A DNA stretch of 64,000 nt, taken from assembly GCA_903924205.1 (NCBI GenBank), contig CAIYAP010000004.1:124001-188000 (forward strand). Reading direction: 5' to 3'. Under the pieces are notes generated by a model, which was not told the DNA's origin, did not search any database, and saw nothing but the letters and a program-made list of their open reading frames with translations. A program made the translations under genes and the position numbers. The stretch comes from an uncultured Actinomycetes bacterium. Its GTDB lineage: Bacteria > Actinomycetota > Acidimicrobiia > Acidimicrobiales > RAAP-2. Of the stretch, positions 8,764 to 16,743 are shown piece after piece; the first letter of the stretch is position 1, and every line of letters starts with the position of its first letter.

Positions 8764-8946
8764 ATGATTACTCCCGTTGTGTCGATTCGTCCGCTGCATG
8801 AGCAGCAGAGTGACTTGCAGTACTGGCTTGCGAAGAGCCCGTCAGAGCGCATCGCCGCCGTAGAAGTACTCCGCCGTCAAATGATCGGAGAGCCCAGTGG
8901 ATCTGGATCAAGACTTCAACGAGTTTGTTCAATTACTACTCGCTAA
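8764..8946 (+). CDS. Small partner protein of the nucleotidyltransferase
   Basis: This is a protein of 60 residues. ATG 8764 (or GTG 8761) lies 12-15 bases after GGAGG, somewhat far. The pattern RPLHEQQSDLQYWLAKSP, then ERIAAVEVLRRQM and a terminal RLQRV, recurs in small proteins encoded directly before nucleotidyltransferase-like genes in many bacteria. The gene overlaps the next one by 50 bases in another frame, which implies translational coupling. By arrangement it may be one half of a toxin-antitoxin-like pair; which half is toxic, if either, cannot be told. Confidence 0.7.
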   Translation: MITPVVSIRPLHEQQSDLQYWLAKSPSERIAAVEVLRRQMIGEPSGSGSRLQRVCSITTR

Positions 8947-9340
8947 CGACGTTCGATTTCTCATCATTGGGGGCTACGCCCTCGCCGCACATGGCGCCCC
9001 TCGCTACACCGGCGACCTCGACACTTGGCTCTGGGTTAACGACGACAACGCGAATCGCGTGCTTGTCGTTCTTGAAAGTTTTGGATTCGGCTCACTCAAT
9101 ATCACGCGTGAGGATCTTCTCAATCCCAACACCGTTATCCAGTTGGGTTATCCACCCCATCGAATCGACCTGCTCACGGGAATCGATGGGGTGGGTTTTG
9201 ATGAGGCGTGGAATCGGCGTGTGGAATTCGAAATAAATGGTCGGCGGGTCCCATTCATTAGTCGCGAAGACTTGATTACCAACAAGAGGGCGGTTGCTCG
9301 GCCTCAGGACTTGGCCGATGTGGCCAAGCTCGAGGAATAA
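8897..9340 (+). CDS. Nucleotidyltransferase-fold protein, possible toxin-antitoxin partner
   Basis: This 147-residue protein starts at GTG 8897 with GGAG six bases upstream. FLIIGGYALAAHG, then RYTGDLDTWL, is the GG and D-x-D core of the minimal nucleotidyltransferase fold. RIDLLTGI and ISREDLITNKRAVARPQDLADV are typical of the family of short nucleotidyltransferase-like proteins found on mobile elements and in plant-associated bacteria. Such proteins can add nucleotides to a target or serve as antitoxins. It forms a two-gene unit with the small upstream gene at the left end of the element, a usual place for stability or defence cargo. Confidence 0.75.
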   Translation: MDLDQDFNEFVQLLLANDVRFLIIGGYALAAHGAPRYTGDLDTWLWVNDDNANRVLVVLESFGFGSLNITREDLLNPNTVIQLGYPPHRIDLLTGIDGVGFDEAWNRRVEFEINGRRVPFISREDLITNKRAVARPQDLADVAKLEE

Positions 9341-9796
9341 GCGGCCGTCAACAATTTTGGCACCCCTGACGTTTGATGAGTGGAAAATTCTGGTGCGCTG
9401 GATGCACGCAGTGGAGCGTTTCCCTGACTTACTTTGAAAGAGCAATCCAAAATTGCTTTGCAACTCGATTTTTTGGCAATCCAAAATGTTGGCTCGGGGT
9501 CACAAGATGCAGACAGGGCCGCGCGTGAACCTATTGAAAATGAGACAGCTGTCGAATCATCCGTTGGCACGGTTTTAAGATCTTTGGTCTCCTATCGGTG
9601 CCCGGCATATGGATATCGCTCACTATTAACCCCAACTTTGGCCACATTTCTCTCCCGCCAGGGACTGCATCAGTAATCCTCAATTGTGAGGCTTCTCACT
9701 CCTCTAAATGTCACATTTGTGCTCTAAATTAGAGACGTTGGTTCCTCAATGATTCCTGTTAAACTTTCTGGCAGGCAATCGAACTGAGGTGTTGGT
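9341..9796. other. AT-richer noncoding stretch inside the element
   Basis: No convincing gene lies here; an 80-codon frame at 9434-9676 lacks a ribosome site and coding character. The stretch contains an exact 12-base direct repeat GCAATCCAAAAT (9442-9453 and 9476-9487), the first copy of which also forms the short hairpin GCAAT/ATTGC. There are two CTCTAAAT boxes near 9701 and 9721. It probably holds the promoter of the secreted protein gene. I see no RNA gene in it. Confidence 0.5.
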
Positions 9797-9840
9797 ATGT
9801 CACAATTCGGGCAGAAATTTAGATCTTTTCGCTCGTACCG

Positions 9841-12228
9841 ATGGCGGTTTCCATATTTATCCTTAGCGGACTCTCGATTCAAATAGTTTCAGGTGCTACC
9901 GCTGGCGCAACGACTACTCCCGGCCAGTTACTTCCCGATCAGGGCCAGTATCATCCGATCACCCCGACCGACGTTTTCGACACAGGGAATGGCACAGGTG
10001 GAGCTCCAGCTTTGATCATGCCGGGACAAACGTTCGTCGTGCCTATCGAAGGATTTACGCCGAGCAATGCCACGATGCCAATTATTCCTTCAGGCGGAGT
10101 GTCTGCGGTTTTCTTGAACATCCAGGTCTTCACGGCGAGCGGATCTGGATCACTGAGCGACTACGAGTCCGACATTTCGAATCCTGGGAACTCATCGGTG
10201 AGTTTTGCGGGCGGCCGTTCAACGAGCGGGTCAGATGTTGTGGCGGTTGCGCCCGACGGAACCAGCAATGCGGGAAATATTTCAATCACTCTCAGCGGAA
10301 ATGGAAACGTGACCTTGGCAGTTCAAGTTGAAGGGTACTTCTCAAGTGCAACTTCCGCTATAGCTGGCGATACCTTTGTTTCTACACCATGGACCCAGTT
10401 GATTGACACGCGGAGTGGATACGGTGGAACTCAAATTGGAGCCATTCAACCGGGTCAGGATCTGGCCCTGAATCCGATAGCACTGGGGATCGCGAACGGT
10501 GTAATCAATACGTCGGCCGCGAATGTTGACGCTGTTGAAATCGAGGTCGGAACGTTACTTCCGAGCGGTTCGGGGATGCTCCGGTTTGTCGGCGGTGGGA
10601 ACAAGTGTGTTGGCGGTCATTATCAAACATCTGCAGTTCGCCATATGTCATACACATCGGGATTGAAGTCCCGTCTGACTGACGTGCTAGAAGGTGAAAG
10701 TACTACTTGCGACCCTTCGGTCAATAATGGTCAGATAGACATCATTAACGCGGGCACGGTTCCAGTTCAAGTCATGGTTAATCTTCGCGGATACTTTATT
10801 TTGCCCAGCACAACAGATGTCGCTGGCTCCGAGTACACGCCTCTTGACGGCGGACCGGCGAAAATTTGTGACACCCGAATAGCGAGTACGTGTACGAGCA
10901 CAGATGGTACTTTTCGGGCTCCGGCGGTAATTCCAGCATACGCCACCATCTCCATCAAGGAAACTGGCCTGGTCGGTATACCTTCGTCGGGAGTCACCGC
11001 AGTCTCGGATCAAATCGACGTTTTGAACGCGACATCAACCGGATGGCTAAACGAATGGACAGGAACGGTTGCGCCTTCGTACGTGGCCCCAGTTGTAAAT
11101 TTCTCTGGAAGCGATTCGGGTGACAATACTCTTGACAACACACAAGTCGTCACGACACCATCGTCGGACGGAATCATCTCGATACAAAATGTCAGCAGCG
11201 GTACGGTCGATGTTGTCATATCCGCCAGGGGTTACTGGATACCTCCAACAGCTCCGGTCGCTCCCGATTCTGTGACTTCGAGCCTTAACGGCACTACCGC
11301 CACGGTGACCTGGGGGTCAGCTATCGACTGCGGAACGCCGATCGACTTCTTCACGATCCTTGACGTCACCAACGGCAATCAAGTGGAGGTTTCCGGAGGC
11401 ATAAATTTTGGCACGGTGCAAGCGAACGCGGCAACCGACGAGATTACTGTCAGCGCGACAAACCTGATCGGTCAGAGCTCTGCGTCTTACCCATCCTTTG
11501 CGGACAGCACCTCGCAAGGGTCGTACTCTACATTTACGCCAAGTGGTGCAGCCTCAACTGCGGATGTCGCTCAGGCAGTCTCTCTCGGCCTGCCCGCTAG
11601 TGTCGTACCTCAACCGGAAGCAGGAGCTGTTCAAGTGTCCGCCGGAACAATCGGCTCGACAAGCCTGGTGCAACTTTCAAACTATTCAATCGTTGAGTCA
11701 CTCCTTGCGAACTCGTCCAGTCTGTCTCCCGATCAACTCGCATTCCTCCAGACAGAACCGGATACGGCGACTTTGGTAACCAGCGCCATTGTGGGGTCAG
11801 TTAATAACACCTCGACGGGCGGAAGTCAACCTCATAGCTCCGGTACCATAAAAGGATGCGGACGCGGATCTGGAAACTGGAATTGCGTCTATACATTGAG
11901 TGAAAGTTGCAATGACCCTTGGTTCTTTGGCGGTACGGTCCAAACGCGTTTCACGACATATGAAGGTATGTCTGGCAATTATAAAACATTGACAAATGTA
12001 TCGTATCCAAACTGGAATTGGGACTGGCAGGTTGGTTGGTCGCCGGACGCACCAGCTCCGGACCTGTCAACGAGTCTGACGAATCATGGCACAGACGGTC
12101 AGATGCTGGCATCTGCATCATTTACGCTCGTGAAACTAACGCTCAAGAATGATTTTGCTTACAGACTCGACGTGAATCCGAAATCGAATGCCACATGGAG
12201 CATGAACATTTCCTGCGACAATTTGTGA
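9841..12228 (+). CDS. Secreted beta-rich protein with three jelly-like repeats and an FN3-like domain
   Basis: This is a frame of 795 residues with lower GC than its neighbours. A hydrophobic segment SIFILSGLSIQIVSGATAGA at the N-terminus is a signal peptide core. Three repeats of about 130-150 residues follow (near 35-170, 175-330 and 335-475). Each begins (Y/W)(H/T)P(I/L)xx..DT(G/R) and ends VxVxGY(F/W), a pattern common in secreted actinobacterial proteins. Residues about 478-560 resemble a fibronectin type III domain. The last 120 residues have several cysteines (CGRGSGNWNC, SESCND, ISCDNL) and Trp-rich YPNWNWDWQVGW. The ATG at 9841 has no ribosome site. An ATG at 9797 does have GAGGTG but is in another frame, so the 5' end may be frameshifted. 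Role unknown. Confidence 0.72.
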   Translation: MAVSIFILSGLSIQIVSGATAGATTTPGQLLPDQGQYHPITPTDVFDTGNGTGGAPALIMPGQTFVVPIEGFTPSNATMPIIPSGGVSAVFLNIQVFTASGSGSLSDYESDISNPGNSSVSFAGGRSTSGSDVVAVAPDGTSNAGNISITLSGNGNVTLAVQVEGYFSSATSAIAGDTFVSTPWTQLIDTRSGYGGTQIGAIQPGQDLALNPIALGIANGVINTSAANVDAVEIEVGTLLPSGSGMLRFVGGGNKCVGGHYQTSAVRHMSYTSGLKSRLTDVLEGESTTCDPSVNNGQIDIINAGTVPVQVMVNLRGYFILPSTTDVAGSEYTPLDGGPAKICDTRIASTCTSTDGTFRAPAVIPAYATISIKETGLVGIPSSGVTAVSDQIDVLNATSTGWLNEWTGTVAPSYVAPVVNFSGSDSGDNTLDNTQVVTTPSSDGIISIQNVSSGTVDVVISARGYWIPPTAPVAPDSVTSSLNGTTATVTWGSAIDCGTPIDFFTILDVTNGNQVEVSGGINFGTVQANAATDEITVSATNLIGQSSASYPSFADSTSQGSYSTFTPSGAASTADVAQAVSLGLPASVVPQPEAGAVQVSAGTIGSTSLVQLSNYSIVESLLANSSSLSPDQLAFLQTEPDTATLVTSAIVGSVNNTSTGGSQPHSSGTIKGCGRGSGNWNCVYTLSESCNDPWFFGGTVQTRFTTYEGMSGNYKTLTNVSYPNWNWDWQVGWSPDAPAPDLSTSLTNHGTDGQMLASASFTLVKLTLKNDFAYRLDVNPKSNATWSMNISCDNL

Positions 12229-12244
12229 GGAGACGGAGCATCAG

Positions 12245-12682
12245 ATGATTAGCCGATCTCGTCCTCTATTGGTCAACGTATTTACTGTGATCTTGCTCGA
12301 AGTTGGAATGCTCCTTTTCGGTATCGGATATCTCATTGGCCTGTGGCTTTTCATCACGTCTGATGCATGGTCGTTGCGTACCAAAATAGTTGGATTTGCA
12401 ATCGTGCCTGGAGGAGCGATCGGCGGATTTCTCTTGGTGTTATCCATCGGCTCCAGGAGTTCGGGACACGCGTGCGTTAGGGGCCTCGGTTCAGCTATTC
12501 ACACGTGTACGTCGACTCAGATTGGTTCGTCATCTTCCACCTTTGCATTAATTGTCCTGTTTGTCGGAGTATTGGCACCACTTGTAGTGGCAATGCGTCT
12601 CTTTCTTGACTCGGCTAAGAGACGTCCGGAACGTCAGCGAGACGAGGTCCGGCACCTTGCTGCACGCATTATGATTACGTGA
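12245..12682 (+). CDS. Small membrane protein, cargo of the element
   Basis: This is a 145-residue protein. ATG 12245 is preceded by GAGGAGACGGAG and lies 16 bases after the secreted protein gene, so the two are probably one transcript. Three hydrophobic segments are visible (about residues 9-35, 48-66 and 98-118). A cysteine-containing loop lies between the second and third, and a positively charged C-terminal tail follows (DSAKRRPERQRDEVRH). No family is recognised. Its low-GC codon use matches the preceding gene and differs from the transfer operon, suggesting the two entered together. Confidence 0.65.
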   Translation: MISRSRPLLVNVFTVILLEVGMLLFGIGYLIGLWLFITSDAWSLRTKIVGFAIVPGGAIGGFLLVLSIGSRSSGHACVRGLGSAIHTCTSTQIGSSSSTFALIVLFVGVLAPLVVAMRLFLDSAKRRPERQRDEVRHLAARIMIT

Positions 12683-12780
12683 AACCACTCGTTTATGATG
12701 ATCACCTCGGCCTCGATTGATGAATAGAAAGGTTACGACACCACTACGACATCTCGCCTAGGTCAGAGGCTCCGCCCCTG

Positions 12781-12815
12781 GGCCCCAGCGGGTGCGCAGC
12801 ACCCTGCTGGTGGCC
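12781..12815. repeat. Long imperfect palindrome before the transfer operon, possible origin or transfer site
   Basis: The stem pairs GGCC, CCAGC and GGGTGC (12781-12795) with GCACCC, GCTGG and GGCC (12799-12815), around a GCA loop. It has 15 pairs interrupted by two single bulged T residues on the right arm. No T-run follows on either side, which argues against a simple terminator. It lies in a 263-base noncoding stretch directly upstream of the operon with RepSA and TraB. In related elements, replication origins or clt transfer loci are extragenic hairpins or repeats near these genes; that role here is inferred. Confidence 0.5.
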
Positions 12816-12908
12816 ACATTGGCCGATCGACTCATCTCGAAATCTCGTCATCAAGAAGTTTTAAGAGAATTTTGTTCGAAAAGGGTCAAAAAGTTGGGCT
12901 TACTAAGT

Positions 12909-12929
12909 AGAGAGTGACCTTCGCTCTCT
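12909..12929 (+). promoter_or_regulatory. Leader hairpin just upstream of the operon's first ribosome site
   Basis: AGAGAGTG (12909-12916) pairs with CGCTCTCT (12922-12929) around a five-base loop, with one G:T pair. AAAGGAG follows at 12932-12938 and ATG at 12946. A hairpin this close to the ribosome site could tune translation of the transfer operon or bind a regulator as an operator (the arms are an inverted repeat in DNA too). Confidence 0.45.
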
Positions 12930-12945
12930 GCAAAGGAGCCCAATT

Positions 12946-13257
12946 ATGCGCTTACCCATTGACACCTCGACGGTGAAGTTTGCCGCCGCTGGTCCGGCTG
13001 AACCCGTTCTCGATTTCGAGACGCGTCAGCTCAAGACTGACGAACACGGTGTGCCGCTGTTTAACATCCCCGTCTTTGCCGCTGGATCTGGCGTCAAGGA
13101 CTCAATCACCATCAAAGTTGCCGGTGAAGTTAAGGGACTCAGCGAGTTCACCATCGTCAAGATCACGAACCTGATTGCCTCAACTTGGGAAGTTGGCAGC
13201 AACCACGGCGTCAGCTTCCGGGCTGATCGCATCGAGGTTCCAAAGGCTCAGGCCTAA
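12946..13257 (+). CDS. Small AICE-associated protein, probable nucleic-acid-binding fold
   Basis: This 103-residue protein starts at ATG 12946 with a strong AAAGGAG site. The pattern MRLPIDTSTVKF, then PVLDFETRQLKTDEHGVPLF and FRADRIE near the end, resembles short proteins that precede TraB genes on Streptomyces integrative elements. Some of these are annotated as replication/integration activators or single-strand-binding-like. The beta-strand-rich sequence would fit an OB-type fold. It is the first gene of the operon and ends in TAATGA, overlapping the next start by one base. Confidence 0.6.
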   Translation: MRLPIDTSTVKFAAAGPAEPVLDFETRQLKTDEHGVPLFNIPVFAAGSGVKDSITIKVAGEVKGLSEFTIVKITNLIASTWEVGSNHGVSFRADRIEVPKAQA

Positions 13258-13400
13258 TGAGAAAGCTCCTGTTCTTCGCACTGGCCGCAACAGTTCTCAA
13301 CGTCCTTGTTGTCTGGGTTCTCACCCACTTCCTCATCGTCGTACTCGGCGCTGCCAGCTGGGGATTTTGGAGCTTCTTCAGAGAGCGTCGCCATGACTAA
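13257..13400 (+). CDS. 47-residue membrane peptide, Spd-like
   Basis: ATG 13257 overlaps the stop of the preceding gene (TAATGA), and the frame ends at 13400, eight bases into the TraB gene. The peptide starts MRKLLFFALAATVLNVLVVW, continues as one long hydrophobic stretch to about residue 41 and ends in RERRHD. It may form one long or two short membrane helices. Tiny membrane (Spd) proteins encoded beside tra help spread plasmids through mycelium in Streptomyces; here the match is by position and size only. Overlaps at both ends support that it is translated. Confidence 0.65.
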   Translation: MRKLLFFALAATVLNVLVVWVLTHFLIVVLGAASWGFWSFFRERRHD

Positions 13401-14688
13401 GTCATCGACGCCGAGCCGTCACCCCTGGACCACTTCGGTGGTCTGGGGGTGGCGTCTCGAACTGCAACTCGGGCTCACTACGGCGTTCGTCATGACCTGT
13501 TCGCTCAACTTCGGCCCAGGTGGACCACTGGCAATCGGTACATTCATGGCAGTTGCACTGTGGCGCTCGCCACAACTGCGACGCACCTTTGAAATCACGA
13601 CCCAACGCAATCACCTCATTCAGTGCCTGCACTTCACGATGCTGCACTGCGGCCTCGTTAATGGACTCGGCCAGATCCCGACTGTGACGAAGTCCGAGAA
13701 CTTGACTGTCGGCTCTCGTCACCTCGTTCGCCTTCCCGTCGGAATTCATTTCGACGCAGTCGACGTCAAGGCTGGTGCGCTAGCCGCGGGACTAGGTATT
13801 CGGTCGGTGCGCGTTTCTCCCGTTCGCTCCAACGCACAGTTCGTGGAGCTAACGCTCATTTCGAGCAACCCCCTCACGGCAGTTCTCCCTATGCCCAAAC
13901 TGGTCGGAACTCGATGCAACCTTTGGGCGCCGCAGGCTCTCGGTATCGCCGACGACGGACGAGCCGTATCGATTCAATTGCCTGAGCACAATCTGTTGAT
14001 TGGTGGAGAACCAGGTTCGGGAAAGTCGGTAGCGCTCTCGTACTTCCTGACTCTCGCTTCCATGGACCCCACTGTCACCATCACGCTTCTTGATGGAAAA
14101 CAGGTCGAGCTCGCGGCATGGAAGTCACTGGCTGACCTCTTTGTGGGACCCAATCAAGACGAGGCAGTCAAAGCACTTCAGTATCTCCAAGGTCTGATGG
14201 ACACGCGATACGACCTCCTGCTCGCTGAGGGTAAGAGAAAGATTGAACCGTCTTCGGGCTTTGGACTGCACGTGGTGATGATTGATGAGTTGGCTTTCTA
14301 CCTCCGCGGGGGCAAGAAGGACTTACGTGAGGCCTTTGCGGAGAGCCTGCGAGACCTTGTAGCCCGTGGACGAGCAGCCGGCATCATTGTGATCGCCGCG
14401 ACCCAAAAGCCGAGCCACGAAGTTGTTCCCACGTGGATTCGCGACCTCTTCGCGTATCGGCTGGCCATGCGTTGCACCTCGAATGACGCTTCGGACACCA
14501 TTCTCGGCAGCGGCTGGGCTCAACGGGGTTTTTCTGCGACTTCGATTGATCCTGCAAATCGAGGCGTGGGTTACTTACTCGCCGAAGGCCATACCCCCGT
14601 TCTCATGAAGCTGCCTTCGATGAGTGATCACGACGTGCGTGAAGTCGTGACCCAAGCTCGCATCATCCGCGGACTGCATGAACGCTGA
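13393..14688 (+). CDS. TraB/FtsK-type DNA translocase of the element
   Basis: The protein has 431 residues starting MTKSSTPSRHPW. A longer frame to 13306 only covers the 47-residue gene in another phase. Two membrane helices lie near residues 25-60. The FtsK/SpoIIIE motor domain has a Walker A GEPGSGKS near 204 and a Walker B HVVMIDELAF near 296, followed by RAAGIIVIAATQKPS, the typical sensor strand. Such proteins form hexamers that pump double-stranded DNA from donor to recipient in actinobacterial conjugation. The C-terminus (HDVREVVTQARIIRG) ends without an obvious long gamma domain, so the DNA-recognition part may be reduced. The stop overlaps the RepSA start by 11 bases. Confidence 0.88.
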   Translation: MTKSSTPSRHPWTTSVVWGWRLELQLGLTTAFVMTCSLNFGPGGPLAIGTFMAVALWRSPQLRRTFEITTQRNHLIQCLHFTMLHCGLVNGLGQIPTVTKSENLTVGSRHLVRLPVGIHFDAVDVKAGALAAGLGIRSVRVSPVRSNAQFVELTLISSNPLTAVLPMPKLVGTRCNLWAPQALGIADDGRAVSIQLPEHNLLIGGEPGSGKSVALSYFLTLASMDPTVTITLLDGKQVELAAWKSLADLFVGPNQDEAVKALQYLQGLMDTRYDLLLAEGKRKIEPSSGFGLHVVMIDELAFYLRGGKKDLREAFAESLRDLVARGRAAGIIVIAATQKPSHEVVPTWIRDLFAYRLAMRCTSNDASDTILGSGWAQRGFSATSIDPANRGVGYLLAEGHTPVLMKLPSMSDHDVREVVTQARIIRGLHER

Positions 14689-15979
14689 TGATCGTCGAGC
14701 CGCGCTGGCCGAAGTGCGGCAAGCTAGCAATTGCTCGCACCCAATTCGCATCGCCGGCGAGATGGTCAACGTCATTACAGGAGAGGTCTTTCGCCGGGGT
14801 CTGACCGTGGCCTGCAAGGATCGCCGGCGCGCCATCTGTCCCGCGTGTTCGTATCTCTACAAAGCCGACGCCTACATCATGGCGGCGGCTGGCCTCATCG
14901 GCGGCAAGGGAATCGACGAGTCGGTACTTCTTCACCCTCGCCTCTTCGTGACGCTGACCGCACCGTCGTTTGGGGTAGTTCACCGAATCACCCACGGTCA
15001 GCAGTGTCACCCCCACCCTCGTGTTACACACTGCGTTCACGGACACTCGCTCGTTTGTCGCCTTCAACACCATCCCGGTGACGCAGTACTTGGCTCACCC
15101 ATATGCCCTCACTGTTTTGATTATGAGGGAGCAGTTCGCTGGAACGCCCACGCCAATCGACTGTGGAACGAGCTCGTGACCCGCCTCCGTCGGGAACTTG
15201 GCGCCTCACAGGGTCTGGTACGCCGTGAACTGCCGCATCACTTCACACTCAACTATTTCAAAGTCGCAGAATTCCAACTGCGCGGACTCGTGCACTTTCA
15301 CGTCGTCCTTCGCGTCGACGGACCAGGAGATCCCAACAACGCTCCGCCCCTCTGGGCAACCGCCGACTTACTCACGCAGGTAATCACCCACTCGGTCCGC
15401 CTGGAGCGTCTCATCCTTGAAACTGGCGACATCCTGACATGGGGTCGCCAGCTCCACATTGCGCAAGTTCACGAGGGACTCGCCGCCAAACGAGTTGCGG
15501 GGTATCTCGCCAAATACGCCGTGAAGACCACCGACGGATCTCTCGAACTGGCCCGACGTTTCACGTCACGCCAACAAGTTGATGATCTCAGAGACCCCCA
15601 CCAGCGCCGTCTGGCCCTCACGGCCTGGGACTTGGGCTTCACCCGCCACGCCCACGCCTTTGGCTACCCCGGCAACCTGATTACCAAGTCCCGCTCTTAC
15701 TCCACGACCTTTCGGGAAATGAGAGAGGAGCGGGCCGCCTACATGGCCCCAAACAACGATCTCGCCGTCATCCCCGGGACCTTCCTCTACGACGGTCGCG
15801 GCTACCTGCACCCTAAAGCCCAAGCCCTCGCCGAGCTCTTCTTCGCCATGGACGTGGAGCTTCGAAAAGAGGCGGCGCAGCGAAAAGTGAGTTCAGAAAT
15901 GAACCCCTCAGAGGATCAATCAATTTCTCAAACCGAAACCCCTGGCTCGCCAAATCCCCAACAAATACAGGAAAAGTGA
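14678..15979 (+). CDS. RepSA-like rolling-circle replication initiator
   Basis: This is a 433-residue protein. RepSA-family landmarks are in order: a Cys pair CPAC (54-57), FVTLTAPSFGVVH (90-102), CPHC (143-146), the metal-binding HUH motif in RGLVHFHVVLRVDG (HFH at 206-208), and AGYLAKYAVKTT (274-285) with the candidate nicking tyrosines. It would nick the element's double-strand origin and start replication of the excised circle. ATG 14678 overlaps the TraB gene by 11 bases, so the two are probably translated together. The last 30 residues are polar and likely disordered. Family match is strong by eye; activity is inferred. Confidence 0.88.
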   Translation: MNADDRRAALAEVRQASNCSHPIRIAGEMVNVITGEVFRRGLTVACKDRRRAICPACSYLYKADAYIMAAAGLIGGKGIDESVLLHPRLFVTLTAPSFGVVHRITHGQQCHPHPRVTHCVHGHSLVCRLQHHPGDAVLGSPICPHCFDYEGAVRWNAHANRLWNELVTRLRRELGASQGLVRRELPHHFTLNYFKVAEFQLRGLVHFHVVLRVDGPGDPNNAPPLWATADLLTQVITHSVRLERLILETGDILTWGRQLHIAQVHEGLAAKRVAGYLAKYAVKTTDGSLELARRFTSRQQVDDLRDPHQRRLALTAWDLGFTRHAHAFGYPGNLITKSRSYSTTFREMREERAAYMAPNNDLAVIPGTFLYDGRGYLHPKAQALAELFFAMDVELRKEAAQRKVSSEMNPSEDQSISQTETPGSPNPQQIQEK

Positions 15980-15985
15980 GGTCAC

Positions 15986-16738
15986 GTGAACCATGAGCCG
16001 AGAGATTCTATGAGTTCATGCGGGCTTGATGGGGCCATGAACACAACCCATGCATCCCTGTCCCTATTCACCCGCGATCTGGAGACGACGTTCCACGGCA
16101 CTGCCGGCATCCGTCTTCTCCGTGAGCTCGACGACCTCGGTCACTCAACGCTCGGGGCGTCGCGACCCCTTGACCTGGCGACCTGCCTCCAGACGCCAGG
16201 ACCAGAAACCGACCAGATCCTGACTCAGTTGGTTCGGCTGGCCCAAGGTCACCCTCGGCTGACGTCACTCGTCGTGGTCGCGCTGGCACCGGAGATCACT
16301 GCTGCCATCACCCGCAGCGGTGGCCAGTGGCTGACCCAGGAACGCTTTGGCGACCTCTACCTCGGGGCCCGCGCCGCCCTTGCGGAAGGAGACTTCACTT
16401 CCCGGACTGCCTTGGCGAATCGCATCGTGTCATTCGCCCGTCACGAGTCTCGCCAGCAAGACCGCTCACGGCGCCGCATTGAATCTCTGCCCGAGGACTT
16501 TGATGTTCCCGAAGAAATCGTCGAGGAGGACCCACGCCTCGAACTCCTCCTCGTGGCTGAGCAGCAACACGTAGTCTCCCACGAAGATTTCCGGCTCGTC
16601 GTCGACACTCGCACGCGAGGTAGTTCGCTGGCAGTTGCGGCCGAGAATCTGGGCATCACCTATGACGCAGCAAGGCTTCGTCGATCGCGCGCCGAAGCCA
16701 AGCTTCGGAACTTTGTGACTCAGGAACTTCAGCGATGA
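15986..16738 (+). CDS. Sigma-factor-like helix-turn-helix protein of the element
   Basis: The protein has 250 residues from GTG 15986 (AGTGAGG upstream); ATG 16037 (MNTTHASLSL) is a plausible alternative. Residues about 115-175 (GDLYLGARAALAEGDFTS, then ALANRIVSFARHESR) and the acidic linker EEIVEEDPRLELLL recall sigma-70 region 2 and its link to region 4. The end, LAVAAENLGITYDAARLRRS, is a helix-turn-helix like region 4. It lacks a clean canonical region 2, so it may be a derived sigma-like regulator rather than a working sigma factor. It is the last gene of the operon, six bases after the RepSA gene. Confidence 0.6.
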   Translation: MNHEPRDSMSSCGLDGAMNTTHASLSLFTRDLETTFHGTAGIRLLRELDDLGHSTLGASRPLDLATCLQTPGPETDQILTQLVRLAQGHPRLTSLVVVALAPEITAAITRSGGQWLTQERFGDLYLGARAALAEGDFTSRTALANRIVSFARHESRQQDRSRRRIESLPEDFDVPEEIVEEDPRLELLLVAEQQHVVSHEDFRLVVDTRTRGSSLAVAAENLGITYDAARLRRSRAEAKLRNFVTQELQR

Positions 16739-16743
16739 AGTAC

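Noticed and set aside
9434-9676. An 80-codon frame in the noncoding cargo region
   Set aside because: No ribosome site, no hydrophobic or family pattern, and it spans the direct repeats. Treated as noncoding.
13306-13392. N-terminal extension of the TraB protein
   Set aside because: This part is the 47-residue membrane peptide gene read in a second frame; the peptide has better coding character and overlaps suited to coupling.
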